Below are positions 26,730-36,536 of a stretch of DNA of 64,000 bases, in pieces; the stretch's first letter is position 1; each line of letters opens with the position of its first letter. The stretch comes from an uncultured Chromatiaceae bacterium (GTDB lineage: Bacteria; Pseudomonadota; Gammaproteobacteria; Chromatiales; Chromatiaceae). The notes under the pieces are model-generated. The model was not told the origin of the DNA and made no database searches. It saw nothing but the letters and a program-made list of their open reading frames with translations. The translations under genes were made by a program, and so were the position numbers. The DNA is taken from assembly GCA_937923175.1 (NCBI GenBank), contig CALALB010000009.1:62001-126000 (forward strand). The letters run 5' to 3'.

Positions 26730-28397
26730 ATGCTAAGCGATCTCAAATTGAGCGTGAAGCTGGCCGCCAGCTTCTTTGCGATGGCAGTCATCATCTTGGT
26801 TCTCAGTGCCTTGGGCACGCGCAGTGAATTAGAAATGCGCGCTTATCTGGTTGGGATGAACCAAGAGACACTTCCTGCAATCGTGGCGCTCAACCGGTTG
26901 AACTATGAACGCGTTTCGCTCCGCGGCCGGATCTATGAGGTCAAGGCGCTCAGACATCAGGACCCCGAGTCGCTTGAGCAGGTTCTGCGCCAGCAGGTTG
27001 CTGCCTGGCGGGTGCTCGACGAGCAACTCAAGCAGATCGAAGATCTGCCGCGCTCGGTCGAAGAGCAGGCGATCTTCAACGCACTCAAATCCGACTATCA
27101 CAAATGGCGCGAGCACTATAGAGAGCTCGAGCGCCTGATCCAGTCCATGATCCAGGCCCCGGACGCGGCTGTCTTTAGCGATCTGCATAGCCAGTTTTCG
27201 GTTCAGCTCGATGCAACCTTCCTGGTTTCGGATCGGGTGGCGGTCTTGATCGAATCCCTGGTCGCACTCAAGAACAAATCCACTGCCGATACCCTGGCCA
27301 AGGCCGAACGTGAGAGCAGACTGGCAATCGTGCTCTATTGGATCGGCGCTGCTGTCGGTGTACTCGTGTCTGTTGTGTTAGGGGTCTTTGTTTCCCGCAG
27401 TGTTTTGCGCCAGCTTGGCGCTGACCCGGCGCAGGTGGTCGGGATCGTCAACCGGCTTGCCGAAGGCGATCTGACCACCGAGATCCAAACGCGCCAGGGC
27501 GATCAGACCAGCCTGCTGGCTGCCATGGCGCGTATGGTCGATAACCTCAGGCGACTGTTACGCGAGGTGGCCAATGCCAGCGCCCAGGTCGCCGCCGCTG
27601 CCACCCAGCTTTCCGCGACTAGTGAGGAGACCAAAGGTCAGGTCGAGATTGAACATGCCCAGGCCGAGCAGGTCGCCACCGCGATGAACGAGATGACCGC
27701 CACAGTCGAGGAGGTGGCGCGCAATGCTGCAGCTGCAGCCCATGCCGCCCAGGAGACCGACCGCGAGACCGAGGCAGGGGGCCAGGTCGTCGCCCAAACC
27801 ATCTCGGCGATCGATCTGTTGGCGCAGGAGGTCGAATCGGCAGGTCAGGTCATCGCCCAACTCTCGAAGGACAGCGAGGAGATCGGAGCGGTGTTGGATG
27901 TGATCCGGGGTGTAGCCGAGCAGACCAATCTGCTTGCCCTCAATGCCGCGATCGAGGCGGCGCGTGCCGGTGAACAGGGACGCGGGTTCGCCGTGGTCGC
28001 CGCCGAGGTACGCACCCTGGCCAGCCGCACCCAGTCCTCAATTCAGGACATCCAAGAAAAGATCGAGCGGGTCCAAAGCGGCTCGGCGGGGGCAGTTGCG
28101 GTCATGAACAAAGGTCAGCAGATGGCGCGCGAAAGTGTCGTCCAGGCCCAGCGCGCTGGCGAGTCGCTCCAGACGATCAGCGCAGCGATCGCCCGTATTG
28201 CCGATATGAACCGTCAGATCGCCAGTGCTGCTGAGGAACAGGCAGCGGTTGCCGAGGAGATCAACCGCAATATCCATGTGATTTCATCCACGGTCGATCA
28301 GACCGCCCGGGGTTCGGCCCATATCGCCAGTGCCAGCGAAGAGATGGCGCGTCTCGCCAGCCGACTCCAAGAGCGTTTGGGGCGTTTCAGGCTGTAA
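26730..28397 (+). CDS. Methyl-accepting chemotaxis protein
   Basis: Inner-membrane chemoreceptor of 555 residues. First membrane helix at about 10-30 ([19 protein letters not shown]), a helical periplasmic four-helix-bundle type sensor domain (30-195), second helix at about 196-222 ([20 protein letters not shown]), a HAMP domain, then a methyl-accepting signalling domain with the conserved hairpin tip [27 protein letters not shown] precedes the start. No CheA-binding motif gene or chemotaxis operon is nearby. The ligand is unknown; position just after the molybdoenzyme operon allows a redox or sulfur-compound taxis role. Confidence 0.92.
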   Translation: MLSDLKLSVKLAASFFAMAVIILVLSALGTRSELEMRAYLVGMNQETLPAIVALNRLNYERVSLRGRIYEVKALRHQDPESLEQVLRQQVAAWRVLDEQLKQIEDLPRSVEEQAIFNALKSDYHKWREHYRELERLIQSMIQAPDAAVFSDLHSQFSVQLDATFLVSDRVAVLIESLVALKNKSTADTLAKAERESRLAIVLYWIGAAVGVLVSVVLGVFVSRSVLRQLGADPAQVVGIVNRLAEGDLTTEIQTRQGDQTSLLAAMARMVDNLRRLLREVANASAQVAAAATQLSATSEETKGQVEIEHAQAEQVATAMNEMTATVEEVARNAAAAAHAAQETDRETEAGGQVVAQTISAIDLLAQEVESAGQVIAQLSKDSEEIGAVLDVIRGVAEQTNLLALNAAIEAARAGEQGRGFAVVAAEVRTLASRTQSSIQDIQEKIERVQSGSAGAVAVMNKGQQMARESVVQAQRAGESLQTISAAIARIADMNRQIASAAEEQAAVAEEINRNIHVISSTVDQTARGSAHIASASEEMARLASRLQERLGRFRL

Positions 28398-28406
28398 TTT
28401 CAGAAC

Positions 28407-30008
28407 TCAGCCAGGCGCTGGGTATTGGATCAGCCGTCGGATGAGTTCCTCCAAAACCAGGGGGGTGAGCGGTTTGCTGATCCGGGCGGCGAGTTCAGGG
28501 ATCTCTGAACCCTGCTCATCCGGTGCGACCATGCCGATGATGGGCGGCTGGCGCACCGTCTGGGCCGGCTCGCCCGTCATCTGGGCGAGCATCCCGGTCA
28601 ATGGGTCCTGCAAGCCGACGAGATCGATGAAGACCAGGTCATAGTCAGCCGTCTTTAAACAGGCGATGCCTGTATAGGGATCCGAGACGATCGCCGTATC
28701 ATGGCCAGCTTGTTGGAACAGGGCGGCAGCAAGCTTTTGATGGATTGGATCGGGTTCGATAAAGAGGATACGCAGATGAGGGCGATGCTCAGCGAGCAGG
28801 TGCCGGGTGATTAAGGGCCCCTTTGCTGGGCGCTCGGGCGCAAGGACTCGACTGAGCAAGGCGCGCAGTTCGAACGGTGGGATCGGCTTGGTCAAGAAGG
28901 CATCGATCCCGAGCGACCGGCAACGTTCCGCATCGCCGCGTTGACCCAGCGAGGCGAGCATCACCAATGCCCTCTGCTCGGCCAGGCCCTCGACCTTGAG
29001 CTGTTGGGCCAGGGTAAAGCCATCGAGTCCCGGGAGCACCGAATCGAAGAGATAAAGATCGAAGCGTTGGCTCCGGGCCAGTTCCAGGGCCTGGATACCG
29101 CTGCTCGCCTGCTCGACCGCAAATCCCCAATCCTTGAGCCAATAGCTCAGGGTCCGCTGGGTCTCACGATGATCATCCACGATCAAGGCCCGTTTGCCGT
29201 TCCAACGGGTTGCCCAGGGTGCTGCTGTCTCCGCTGTCTTATCGGTTGGGAGCCGCACCAAGGGCAGATCGATATGCAATGCCGTCGGTGACTGATCATC
29301 GATCCAGATCCGGCCACCCATGGATTCGATCAGACGCCTGCAGGTCTCGACCTGCAAACAGTCCAGATAACTGAGCTTGGTCTCTGGGGTCTCTGCTGAC
29401 GGGGCGAAGAATCGGCGTAGCTCATCTGGCCTCTGACCAAGGTCAAGCAGCGAAAACCGGACCCAGTCGAGCTTGGGATCGTCGCTCTCAAGCCTTCGCA
29501 TCTGAATACAAGGGTTTACGTCCGGCAAATGAATCAATAGGGCATTGGCGAGGATCGTTAAGATCTGGCGGATCCGTCCTGGATCGCCTTGGTTGTGGTT
29601 CGGCAGATCATTGGCCAGATCAAGATGAACCCGGCGCCCTTGCGCCTGAACGCTGTCCGCGATGGCATTGGTGAGATCGGTAAACAACACCGCTGGATTG
29701 AAGGGGATCTGCACAAGTCCGATTGCGCCGGTTTGCAGATGCGTCATATCCACTAGGATCTCGGCCCGATCGAGCAGTGATTGGGCCCCGGCCTGGATCT
29801 GCTGGAGATAATCGCGCTGGTTTGGGCCCAGATCCGTATCCAGACTCAAGGCCGCAAGTTTAAGGATCTCCTGAAGCCCAAGGCGGATCTCGCGGCTTAA
29901 CTCGGTGAGATACTGACCTTCAGAGAGCGGATTCTGAGCTGCCGGGGGGGCAGATGCGCTCACCTGCGTTGAGGATAAGGCAGCGTGCGGTTCTGGGCTG
30001 GGGGTCAT
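28407..30008 (-). CDS. Degenerate hybrid histidine-kinase-like protein with two receiver domains
   Basis: 533-residue soluble protein. A HisKA-like helix LTELSREIRLGLQEIL has Arg where kinases have the phosphorylated His (SHEIR). A poorly conserved ATPase domain follows (N-box GDPGRIRQILTILANALL; G1-like LLDLGQRP), so kinase activity looks lost. Two receiver domains come next: the first has VDDHRE, the acceptor Asp in LYLFDSVLPGLDG and Lys in LTKPI; the second has FIEPD, acceptor Asp in LVFIDLVG and SKPLTP. It would be a phosphorylation target or scaffold rather than a source. It converges on the MCP gene. Confidence 0.8.
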   Translation of the reverse strand: MTPSPEPHAALSSTQVSASAPPAAQNPLSEGQYLTELSREIRLGLQEILKLAALSLDTDLGPNQRDYLQQIQAGAQSLLDRAEILVDMTHLQTGAIGLVQIPFNPAVLFTDLTNAIADSVQAQGRRVHLDLANDLPNHNQGDPGRIRQILTILANALLIHLPDVNPCIQMRRLESDDPKLDWVRFSLLDLGQRPDELRRFFAPSAETPETKLSYLDCLQVETCRRLIESMGGRIWIDDQSPTALHIDLPLVRLPTDKTAETAAPWATRWNGKRALIVDDHRETQRTLSYWLKDWGFAVEQASSGIQALELARSQRFDLYLFDSVLPGLDGFTLAQQLKVEGLAEQRALVMLASLGQRGDAERCRSLGIDAFLTKPIPPFELRALLSRVLAPERPAKGPLITRHLLAEHRPHLRILFIEPDPIHQKLAAALFQQAGHDTAIVSDPYTGIACLKTADYDLVFIDLVGLQDPLTGMLAQMTGEPAQTVRQPPIIGMVAPDEQGSEIPELAARISKPLTPLVLEELIRRLIQYPAPG

Positions 30009-30116
30009 GATCGTCGGTCATCCAGGCATCTTGGTCATGGCATGATCGCCAAAGCCTATGCGAGTAATTTAGGCCGATCAAGACCAAGGACAAGGACCCG
30101 ACGATCATCCAGGCTG

Positions 30117-31181
30117 CTAATCGGCTGGGGAGGCTGGGGCGGGGGACGCCGAATCCGGGCCCCCCTGATCCACCGGCTTGGTCTGAGCGAGTAGCTTGGC
30201 CCGATTGAGCTCGGCAAGGCTGCCCAGGTCATATTTGGACAGCCGGAAATAATAGGGCCGGTCAGACCCTTTAAGCACATAGTCCTCGCGCTCGACCATC
30301 TTAGAGAGCCGATAGATCTTGTTTTGGCCTGAGCTGAGCTCAACCCTGAGCTCAAGCACGGGTGCCGATTGGTTATAACCCGGATCATCCGCTGTCCCCA
30401 GCACATCGCGGTAGCTAAGGTTGGCGAGATCCTGGATCAGCGCCCGCGCCTTGTCCTGGTCGAGCTGCTCACCTGCGCCGGCATCGGCGAGACGCCAGCC
30501 TGCTCCCTCCTGTTCGATCCGCCAGTCGTTACCCGCGACCGCCCGGATCTCGCCGGCATCCAGCCTAAGCTGCCCCTTATCGATCCAGTCCTCACGGCGG
30601 TTGGAGACATCGGAGATCGCTAGCCCCAGCTCATAGACCGCTGGATCATTGACCAAACGCCCATACACCCGCCTAAAGCTTGGGGTCTCGCCGAGGATGA
30701 GGGTGCCGATGGTACCCTCCTTGCCGATCAGGGTCAGGCGGCGTTTGAAATCTTGGTCTGCGACCTTGAAGCGCGCCCTTGCCTCGGCGCTATTGGCGAT
30801 CGGCAAGGGGTGCTGAAGGGCAGAGAGGTCAGTGAGCAGCTGATCGATCTTAGAGGTAGCGGCCGGAAAGTCATCAAGCCCCCCTATGACCCAGTTGTTT
30901 TCGCCGCGCCGTTCGATCCGCAAGACCTCGGTCCCTTGGGGGCCCTCGATCTGGAGCGCCGTCACCTGCTCGGGTTTGAAGGCGAGCAGCGGGCCTTGGG
31001 GTTCATAGGCACGGTTATCCGATTGACTCAGCGCCAATCCAAGTGCCAGGAGGAGCTGGAACAACAACAAACCAGCAAGACCCATGACCCAAGGGGTGCG
31101 CAGATCCTGGCGCCAACCAGGACCCAGGGCAGCGCCCAGCGGCTGATTCTGCGATTCAAATGTCTTGACAAATTCAACCAT
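30117..31181 (-). CDS. DUF4340 protein of Gld-type ABC system
   Basis: 354-residue membrane-anchored protein. One hydrophobic helix near residues 31-52 (WVMGLAGLLLFQLLLALGLAL) is followed by a large extracytoplasmic region matching DUF4340 (VTALQIEGPQGTEVLRIER; LYRL-type strands; VKGSDRPYYF-like LKGSDRPYYFRLSKYDL). It starts four bases after the permease/GldG stop and is transcribed with it. Such proteins form the third component of Gld-like ABC transporters of unknown cargo. C terminus is Pro/Ser/Ala-rich. Confidence 0.85.
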   Translation of the reverse strand: MVEFVKTFESQNQPLGAALGPGWRQDLRTPWVMGLAGLLLFQLLLALGLALSQSDNRAYEPQGPLLAFKPEQVTALQIEGPQGTEVLRIERRGENNWVIGGLDDFPAATSKIDQLLTDLSALQHPLPIANSAEARARFKVADQDFKRRLTLIGKEGTIGTLILGETPSFRRVYGRLVNDPAVYELGLAISDVSNRREDWIDKGQLRLDAGEIRAVAGNDWRIEQEGAGWRLADAGAGEQLDQDKARALIQDLANLSYRDVLGTADDPGYNQSAPVLELRVELSSGQNKIYRLSKMVEREDYVLKGSDRPYYFRLSKYDLGSLAELNRAKLLAQTKPVDQGGPDSASPAPASPAD

Positions 31182-31184
31182 GGC

Positions 31185-34091
31185 TTATTGACCTCCAAGC
31201 CCGAGGATCGCCGCATGATCACGGGCGCGCCGGGCGCGGGTACGCCGATGTAGCCAATAGACCAGGATCAGGCCACCGATTGCCAGTAGATAATTGAGCG
31301 TCTCCCAAAAGAGACGGGTCTCGCGCCCGACCGGTACGAGCATGCGGCTAAACTGACCGCGCCCGCGCAATGACAGCAGGGCCGGATCCTCGAGCGACCA
31401 ATCGATGGCGTTTTGGATGAGTTCAAACGGCTTAAGATAGCGGGTCTGCATGGCCTCATGAGCGAGACTGATCGCAGCATCCCCAAGGAAGGACTGCGAG
31501 CCGATCAGGATCAGACGCGCCGACTCTGGAGAGCTGTCGATCACCCGCGAGATCTTGGGTGTCCTATCCTGCTCGGAATCCTCGTCCTTGGCAGGCCCGG
31601 CCACTGCCGCTTCTGGCGGCTCCTGGGACTGGTCCTTTTGGGCAAGCACCGGCGATGGTTTGCCGGCGAATGCCGACTCGAATCGACCCTCGACGGCCAC
31701 AGCCAATAGTTTGCGCCCGCGGTCTGAACCGCGGGCAAACCCCAAAGGCCCATGGGTCGTGAAATCGGGCTGGATCTCCTCGGAGTCGCTGGTCCAGGCA
31801 TCCGGCGAGCTTTCGATGAGCGCCGTCACCTTGCGGTTGGCGTTTTTCGCCTGATCGATGCCGATCGGCGAGACCCAGTTAAGGGTAATCTGACCCAAGC
31901 CCGCGGTGATCGGATGATTGGGATTTAGGCCTTCGCCGCGGATGTCGGGGAAATAGGGATACTCCAGGGTCTGGATCTCGCGGATTAAAAACCCTCCGAC
32001 ATTGCGCTGGATCGGGATTGGGAAGGGGGTATTGCGCGGGTCTAGGACCAGGCGGGGCTCTAAGATCAGTCCATGATACGCTAGCCAGTCCTCAAGCCCG
32101 GTTGAGCGCTTGCGCGCGCTGATCGCCCCACCCCCAAGGTTCAGATCAAAACCTGAGGTGGCGATGATGACGGTTCCCCCCTGCATCAGGAACTGGTCGA
32201 TGGCAAAGCGCTGTTTATCATCCAGCCCCGCGGGGCCGACGACCAGCAAGAGATCCGCGTCCTCGGGCACAGTCCCTGAACTCAGATCCGTCTCGCGGAC
32301 ATGGAAACCGTCCTCGAGCACCTGGCGCAGCAGGCTATAGTCGCTATTCATCCCAAACTGCCCAAACTCGGGGCTTGGGGTCATCAGGGCAATGGTGCGC
32401 AGTACCCCAGGGGCAAAGCGTTTGATCGCTGCTTCAAGCGCGCGATTGAGCCCAGCGCGGTCCATTGACTCGGGTAAAGGGACAGGAACGCTGCGCGTGC
32501 CGTCTTCAAGCACCAGATAGAAATAAAAGGGCGTGGGATTCAGGAGATCTACCACCAGCGGCTCAAACCCGTAGCGCTCCCGAAGGGTCTTGGCGAGCGC
32601 CCCATCGCCTGCGGACGGGTCCTGGATCTCGAAGGCAAAGCGCCCATGCGCGCGGTCGCGCAGCTCAGCGAGCAACGACTCGAGTTCGGTGCGCAACTGC
32701 GCCAAGGGCTCAGGGAGCTGCTCGGAGGGCGAGACGAATGCGCGCAGGGTCAAAGGCTTAGTGATATGGGCGAAGGGATCGCCGCCACCCTGATAGCCCT
32801 GGAGAACCTTGCGGATGCTGCGGGTGATGTCATATTCAGGATGGCGCAGCCTGACATCCAGATCCATCTCGCCGCGCACCTTGACCTCAATCAGATCGCG
32901 AAACCCCAGGGTCTCATATTGATCGCCATATTTGACCAGGATATCGAAATAGGAATTGATCACCGAGGCCTGATATTTGCTTGCGGTCTGAAAGGCCACT
33001 GGCTGGATGCCGTAGAGCTCGGCCGCTTCGCGTTCAAGCTCGGGGGATTGTTGTGGATCGACGATTTCGACCCGCACCCGCTCGCCGCCTGCAACCTGAT
33101 ATTCCTTCAGCAGATCGCGCAACTGGGGGACCAAGGGTGCAAGCAATGGATGGGTTTGGGCGCTGAAATAGCCGCGGATCAGGAGCGGCTCCCTGAGTTG
33201 GCTGAGATAGGTGCGCGTGGCCTCCGCCAGGCTATATTGTCTGCCCTCGGTCAGATCCAGGCGGGCCCCGGTGATCCCTTGCAGCCACAGATTGGCCGCG
33301 ATGAGATTGGCGACCGCCAGCCCAGTCACCAGTCCCCAGCGGCGATGATAGCGGGGATTGGATTCAGGCTCGGCCCAGCCTAGGCGCTCGAGGCTGTAGA
33401 TGGTGAGCGCCACAAAGGTGCCGGTGAGGCTGAGATAATAGTACAGATCCCGCAGATCGATCACCCCGCGGGTGATCGACTCAAAGCGCGACCCGCTTCC
33501 GAGGAGACGCAGCCACTCGCCAAGCTGATATCCGGCAAAGCTCGTGAGCGCCGGTGAGCCGATGGCATACAAGAGGGCGCCGATCAGGGTTGCGCCGATC
33601 AGCGCGACGATCGGGTTATCGGTACGCGCCGAGACAAACAACCCGATGGCGACATAGGCCGCGGCCAATAACAAGGCGGCGAGATAGGCCCCGATCACCG
33701 GCCCCCAATCGAGCGGCCCCAGCAGCGAGGCTGTGATGGGCAGCGGCAAGGTGAGGACCAGGGCGATTGCCACCAGCGCCCAGGCCGCTAGAAATTTGCC
33801 GATAACCAGCTTGTAGATCGGCACCGGCAGGGTCAGGAGGACCTCGATGGTGCCGGCGCGCCGCTCCTCGCTCCATGAACGCATGGTGAGCGCGGCGCAT
33901 AAAAAGACCAATAACACCGGCATCCAGGTAAAAAGCGGGCGCGCATCGGCGATATTGCGCGCAAAAAAGGCCTCCACCCAAAAAAAGACAAAGAGCGAGA
34001 TGGCCAAAAAGGCCCCGAGGAAGATATAGGCCACGGGCGAGCTGAAGAATGAACCAAGCTCGCGCCGGGCGACGGCTAGGATCTCAGGCAT
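31185..34091 (-). CDS. ABC-2 permease fused to GldG-like domain
   Basis: 968-residue membrane protein. The first 240 residues form an ABC-2 permease with about six helices (AYIFLGAFLAISLFVFFWVEA; WALVAIALVLTLPLPIT). A further helix near residue 265 leads into a GldG-like extracytoplasmic region with RTYLSQLREPLLIRGYFSA, VEIVDPQQSPELEREA, and LLVVGPAGLDDKQRFAIDQFLMQGG (about 610), then a long Pro/Glu-rich insert and a final helix (LNYLLAIGGLILVYWLHRR). In Bacteroidetes GldF and GldG are separate; fusions of this kind are found in proteobacteria. The first eight bases overlap the ATPase gene. Cargo is unknown. Confidence 0.85.
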   Translation of the reverse strand: MPEILAVARRELGSFFSSPVAYIFLGAFLAISLFVFFWVEAFFARNIADARPLFTWMPVLLVFLCAALTMRSWSEERRAGTIEVLLTLPVPIYKLVIGKFLAAWALVAIALVLTLPLPITASLLGPLDWGPVIGAYLAALLLAAAYVAIGLFVSARTDNPIVALIGATLIGALLYAIGSPALTSFAGYQLGEWLRLLGSGSRFESITRGVIDLRDLYYYLSLTGTFVALTIYSLERLGWAEPESNPRYHRRWGLVTGLAVANLIAANLWLQGITGARLDLTEGRQYSLAEATRTYLSQLREPLLIRGYFSAQTHPLLAPLVPQLRDLLKEYQVAGGERVRVEIVDPQQSPELEREAAELYGIQPVAFQTASKYQASVINSYFDILVKYGDQYETLGFRDLIEVKVRGEMDLDVRLRHPEYDITRSIRKVLQGYQGGGDPFAHITKPLTLRAFVSPSEQLPEPLAQLRTELESLLAELRDRAHGRFAFEIQDPSAGDGALAKTLRERYGFEPLVVDLLNPTPFYFYLVLEDGTRSVPVPLPESMDRAGLNRALEAAIKRFAPGVLRTIALMTPSPEFGQFGMNSDYSLLRQVLEDGFHVRETDLSSGTVPEDADLLLVVGPAGLDDKQRFAIDQFLMQGGTVIIATSGFDLNLGGGAISARKRSTGLEDWLAYHGLILEPRLVLDPRNTPFPIPIQRNVGGFLIREIQTLEYPYFPDIRGEGLNPNHPITAGLGQITLNWVSPIGIDQAKNANRKVTALIESSPDAWTSDSEEIQPDFTTHGPLGFARGSDRGRKLLAVAVEGRFESAFAGKPSPVLAQKDQSQEPPEAAVAGPAKDEDSEQDRTPKISRVIDSSPESARLILIGSQSFLGDAAISLAHEAMQTRYLKPFELIQNAIDWSLEDPALLSLRGRGQFSRMLVPVGRETRLFWETLNYLLAIGGLILVYWLHRRTRARRARDHAAILGLGGQ

Positions 34092-35022
34092 GCCCCACCT
34101 CCATCTGTTCCAAGGTCACAGCGCCGAAGAGGTCCTCTAAACGATGGCGTTCGACCTCTAGACCATAGAGCGCTAGACCGCGCTGACAAAGCGCCTGCGC
34201 GACGCGCGGCGCCAGTTGCTCGGGCGCCTCAGCAGTCAGGGCAAAACAGCGGATCTCGCCGGCCTGGTCCAAGGCCTCAACCGAGGCAGCCCCATCGATG
34301 GCAGCCAAAATCGGTAAGACCTCCCCTGCCGGCCGATCCAGCTTGACTAAAAGACGGGGCATCTCCCCCAAGGTATCCAGGCGCCCATCAAAGGCTAGAC
34401 GCCCTGAGCGCATGATCAATACCCGCCCGCAGACGGCCTCGACCTCTTGCAGGATATGGGTTGAGAGGATCACGGTAGCATCCTGGGCCAGCTCGCGGAT
34501 GAGCGAGCGCATGTGCTGGATCTGTGCGGGATCCAGGCCATTGGTCGGCTCATCCAAGATCAGGATCCTAGGCTCATGCAGGATAGCTTGAGCTACACCC
34601 ACCCGCTGGCGATAACCGCGCGACAGGGTCCCGATGGTCTCGGTCGCCTTGGCGCCAAGCTCGGTGCGTTCCAGGGCACGGCGAATGGCTGCGGGTCTTT
34701 GCCCCGGCCCAATCCCAAGCAGAGTGGCCTGATAATCCAGGGCATCCAGGACCGTCATCTCGGGATAGAGCGGGCAGTTTTCCGGGAGATAACCGATACG
34801 TCTTTGGGCTGCGCGGCGCTCTTGGGCCAGATCTAGGCCGTCGATGCGGATCGTCCCGCTGCTGGGTTCAAGATAACCGGTCAGCATCTTCATGATGGTG
34901 GTCTTGCCGGCCCCATTGTGCCCCAGCAGTCCGACGATCTCGCCCTTCTCGATGCGGAAGGAAACATCCTGGACTGCCTTAAGGGGGCCATAGGAGCGGC
35001 TGAGGTGTTCGACCTCGATCAT
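34084..35022 (-). CDS. ABC transporter ATPase (GldA-like)
   Basis: 312-residue ATPase subunit. Walker A GHNGAGKTTIMKMLTG, signature LSRGYRQRVGVAQA, Walker B RILILDEPTNGLDP and switch His in STHILQEVEA are intact. The C-terminal extension (about 220-312) is typical of ABC-2 exporters with a GldA/CcmA-like tail. The 3' end overlaps the permease/GldG gene by eight bases, so the three genes form one operon. An AGGAGG ribosome site lies before the ATG. Confidence 0.93.
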   Translation of the reverse strand: MIEVEHLSRSYGPLKAVQDVSFRIEKGEIVGLLGHNGAGKTTIMKMLTGYLEPSSGTIRIDGLDLAQERRAAQRRIGYLPENCPLYPEMTVLDALDYQATLLGIGPGQRPAAIRRALERTELGAKATETIGTLSRGYRQRVGVAQAILHEPRILILDEPTNGLDPAQIQHMRSLIRELAQDATVILSTHILQEVEAVCGRVLIMRSGRLAFDGRLDTLGEMPRLLVKLDRPAGEVLPILAAIDGAASVEALDQAGEIRCFALTAEAPEQLAPRVAQALCQRGLALYGLEVERHRLEDLFGAVTLEQMEVGHA

Positions 35023-35203
35023 GAACCTCCTCCTAGGTCAGGGGTAAAACTGGTGGCAGGGTCTAAGCGGGCGCGCATTTGAACCATAATCCGCAGCCAA
35101 CTGCAAGTGGTTTGTCTAATATACCCTGCTGGGCGCACCCTTCAGACAGGGCGATCTTGGATTGGTTTCGGTTGTTTCCGCTTCAAACCCCGTATATGTT
35201 GCT

Positions 35204-35908
35204 ATGACCGCCCAGCTGGTCGGCATCCATGTCCAGCCATTATTGTGGTCAATTCCTTTCGTCATGCTGGGTGCAGCCATTGCCTTCTGGCACCGCGCCT
35301 GGGGGCGCCGACTCGCCGGGCGGCGGGGTGAGCGGCTGGTGGGACAGGTGCTCGAACGCCTGTGTCCAGCAGTGCTCCATGATCTTATCCTGCCGCTTGG
35401 CAAGGGTTTGACCCAGATCGATCATGTGGCGCTGACGGTCAAGGGTCTGCTGGTGGTCGAGACCAAACATTATCGCGGTCTGATCCTCGGACGCGCCGAG
35501 GATCCCGAGTGGTTTCAGCAGCAGGGTCGGCGGCGCAGACGTTTTCAGAACCCCCTGCGCCAAAACGCCTTGCACCTTCAGGCAATCCTTGGTCTGGGGC
35601 TGGATGTACCGCTGTTTGGTCTGGTGGTCTTTACCGATTCGGCCGCCTTTCCGCACGGTCGACCCGCGGGCGTGTCCTCCCTAGCAAGCCTAGCGCAAGA
35701 CCTTGAGCCATGGTTAGATGGCCGACCTTCGCCTCGCTTGCGCCGCGCCTTTGCGCGGCTTGCCCAGTCGGCACTCCGGGACCGGATGGCGCAACTGGCC
35801 TTCCGGCGCCAGCAACGGGCGCGGCATGGATGGGGATTAGAACTTACCGCTGGCTGGGTCTGTTTGATCTGGGCGGTCCTGTCTGCCCTGGCTTTGGTGC
35901 TTTTCTGA
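35204..35908 (+). CDS. NERD-domain protein with terminal membrane segments
   Basis: 234-residue protein: a hydrophobic helix near the N terminus (WSIPFVMLGAAIAFWHRAWG), a NERD (nuclease-related) domain of about 110 residues containing RRGERLVGQVL and the core VKGLLVVETKHYRGLI, and a C-terminal helix (GWVCLIWAVLSALALVLF). NERD is predicted to be a PD-(D/E)xK-like nuclease fold; the E-x-K pair is present here. ATG 35204 is used because the upstream TTG 35162 has no ribosome site. Role unknown; it stands alone. Confidence 0.8.
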   Translation: MTAQLVGIHVQPLLWSIPFVMLGAAIAFWHRAWGRRLAGRRGERLVGQVLERLCPAVLHDLILPLGKGLTQIDHVALTVKGLLVVETKHYRGLILGRAEDPEWFQQQGRRRRRFQNPLRQNALHLQAILGLGLDVPLFGLVVFTDSAAFPHGRPAGVSSLASLAQDLEPWLDGRPSPRLRRAFARLAQSALRDRMAQLAFRRQQRARHGWGLELTAGWVCLIWAVLSALALVLF

Positions 35909-35915
35909 ATAGGCA

Positions 35916-35963
35916 CAGCCCTACCTGCCACCTATTCTAGGGTGGCAAAGGCAGATAGGGCTG
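35916..35963. terminator. Convergent hairpin between NERD gene and cobE
   Basis: CAGCCCTACCTGCC (35916-35929) pairs with GGCAGATAGGGCTG (35950-35963) with one mismatch; an inner, competing stem TGCCACC/GGTGGCA lies between. It sits between two converging genes and covers the cobE stop codon, so it may end transcription from both sides. No T-run follows, so Rho-independent function is not certain. Confidence 0.5.
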
Positions 35964-36434
35964 CTGGCGCTCAACCCGAGCAGCGGCCAGGGTCAAGGAT
36001 TTACCATCCGCGCCGCGATAGATCCGTTTGGGTATGAGGAGGGCGCTCAGGGTGGGCGATGGGCACCTGTCCACGCGAGCCCCGCTCCCGCCCTGATCCC
36101 TGACTCTCTTCCCTCGGGGGAGGGTGCTGAGCTCAGAGGCGGCCAAGAGCGCCGCTGCCTCCGCAACGCTCGGCGTGCCCAGGGTCAGGCAGAGACGCTC
36201 AGAGACGTTTGCCACTGGAACCCGGGCAAGGGCGGCGGATGGATACAGGCGCAGTGGCCAGCCTTGGATGCGGGCAAGCTCCAGCAGGGCGGGTTCAGTC
36301 GATTTTTGGAGATGGCTGGCCAGACAGAGCACCTCGACCGGACCCAGGGATTCCAAGAGCGAGTCGATGGCCTGGTTGAGCGTTGCGAGCCTGATCCCGC
36401 GCTGGAAACCAAGCCCGATTGCGATCTCGATCAT
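35937..36434 (-). CDS. cobE: CobE/CbiG C-terminal-domain protein (cobalamin synthesis)
   Basis: 165-residue CobE-type protein (CbiG C-terminal domain), a helper of the oxygen-dependent cobalamin pathway of uncertain biochemical role. Key features: IEIAIGLGFQRGI at the N terminus (glycine loop), VLCLASHLQKSTEPALLELA, a LCLTLGTPSVAEAAALLAA segment and LTLAAARV at the end. ATG 36434 is selected because the family starts at this GLGxRRG-type strand; the frame is open 40 residues further but would overlap cobB. Divergent from cobB with about 100 bases between them. Confidence 0.88.
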   Translation of the reverse strand: MIEIAIGLGFQRGIRLATLNQAIDSLLESLGPVEVLCLASHLQKSTEPALLELARIQGWPLRLYPSAALARVPVANVSERLCLTLGTPSVAEAAALLAASELSTLPRGKRVRDQGGSGARVDRCPSPTLSALLIPKRIYRGADGKSLTLAAARVERQQPYLPLPP

Positions 36435-36536
36435 GAGGAAAGGACTACCTAAAGACCGTGACAAAGAGACCGTCAGGATGCCGGCCTTCCCAAGGAGACC
36501 GGTGCTTACTAGGACAACGCCTCTGGGGAGAGCGAC

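Noticed and set aside
36488-36510. B12-box-like text (AAGGAGACCGG) upstream of cobB, with GGGAAGG on the other strand
   Set aside because: The rest of the cobalamin riboswitch (upstream stems and the P4-P6 core) is not visible on either strand and the region overlaps cobE-frame sequence.
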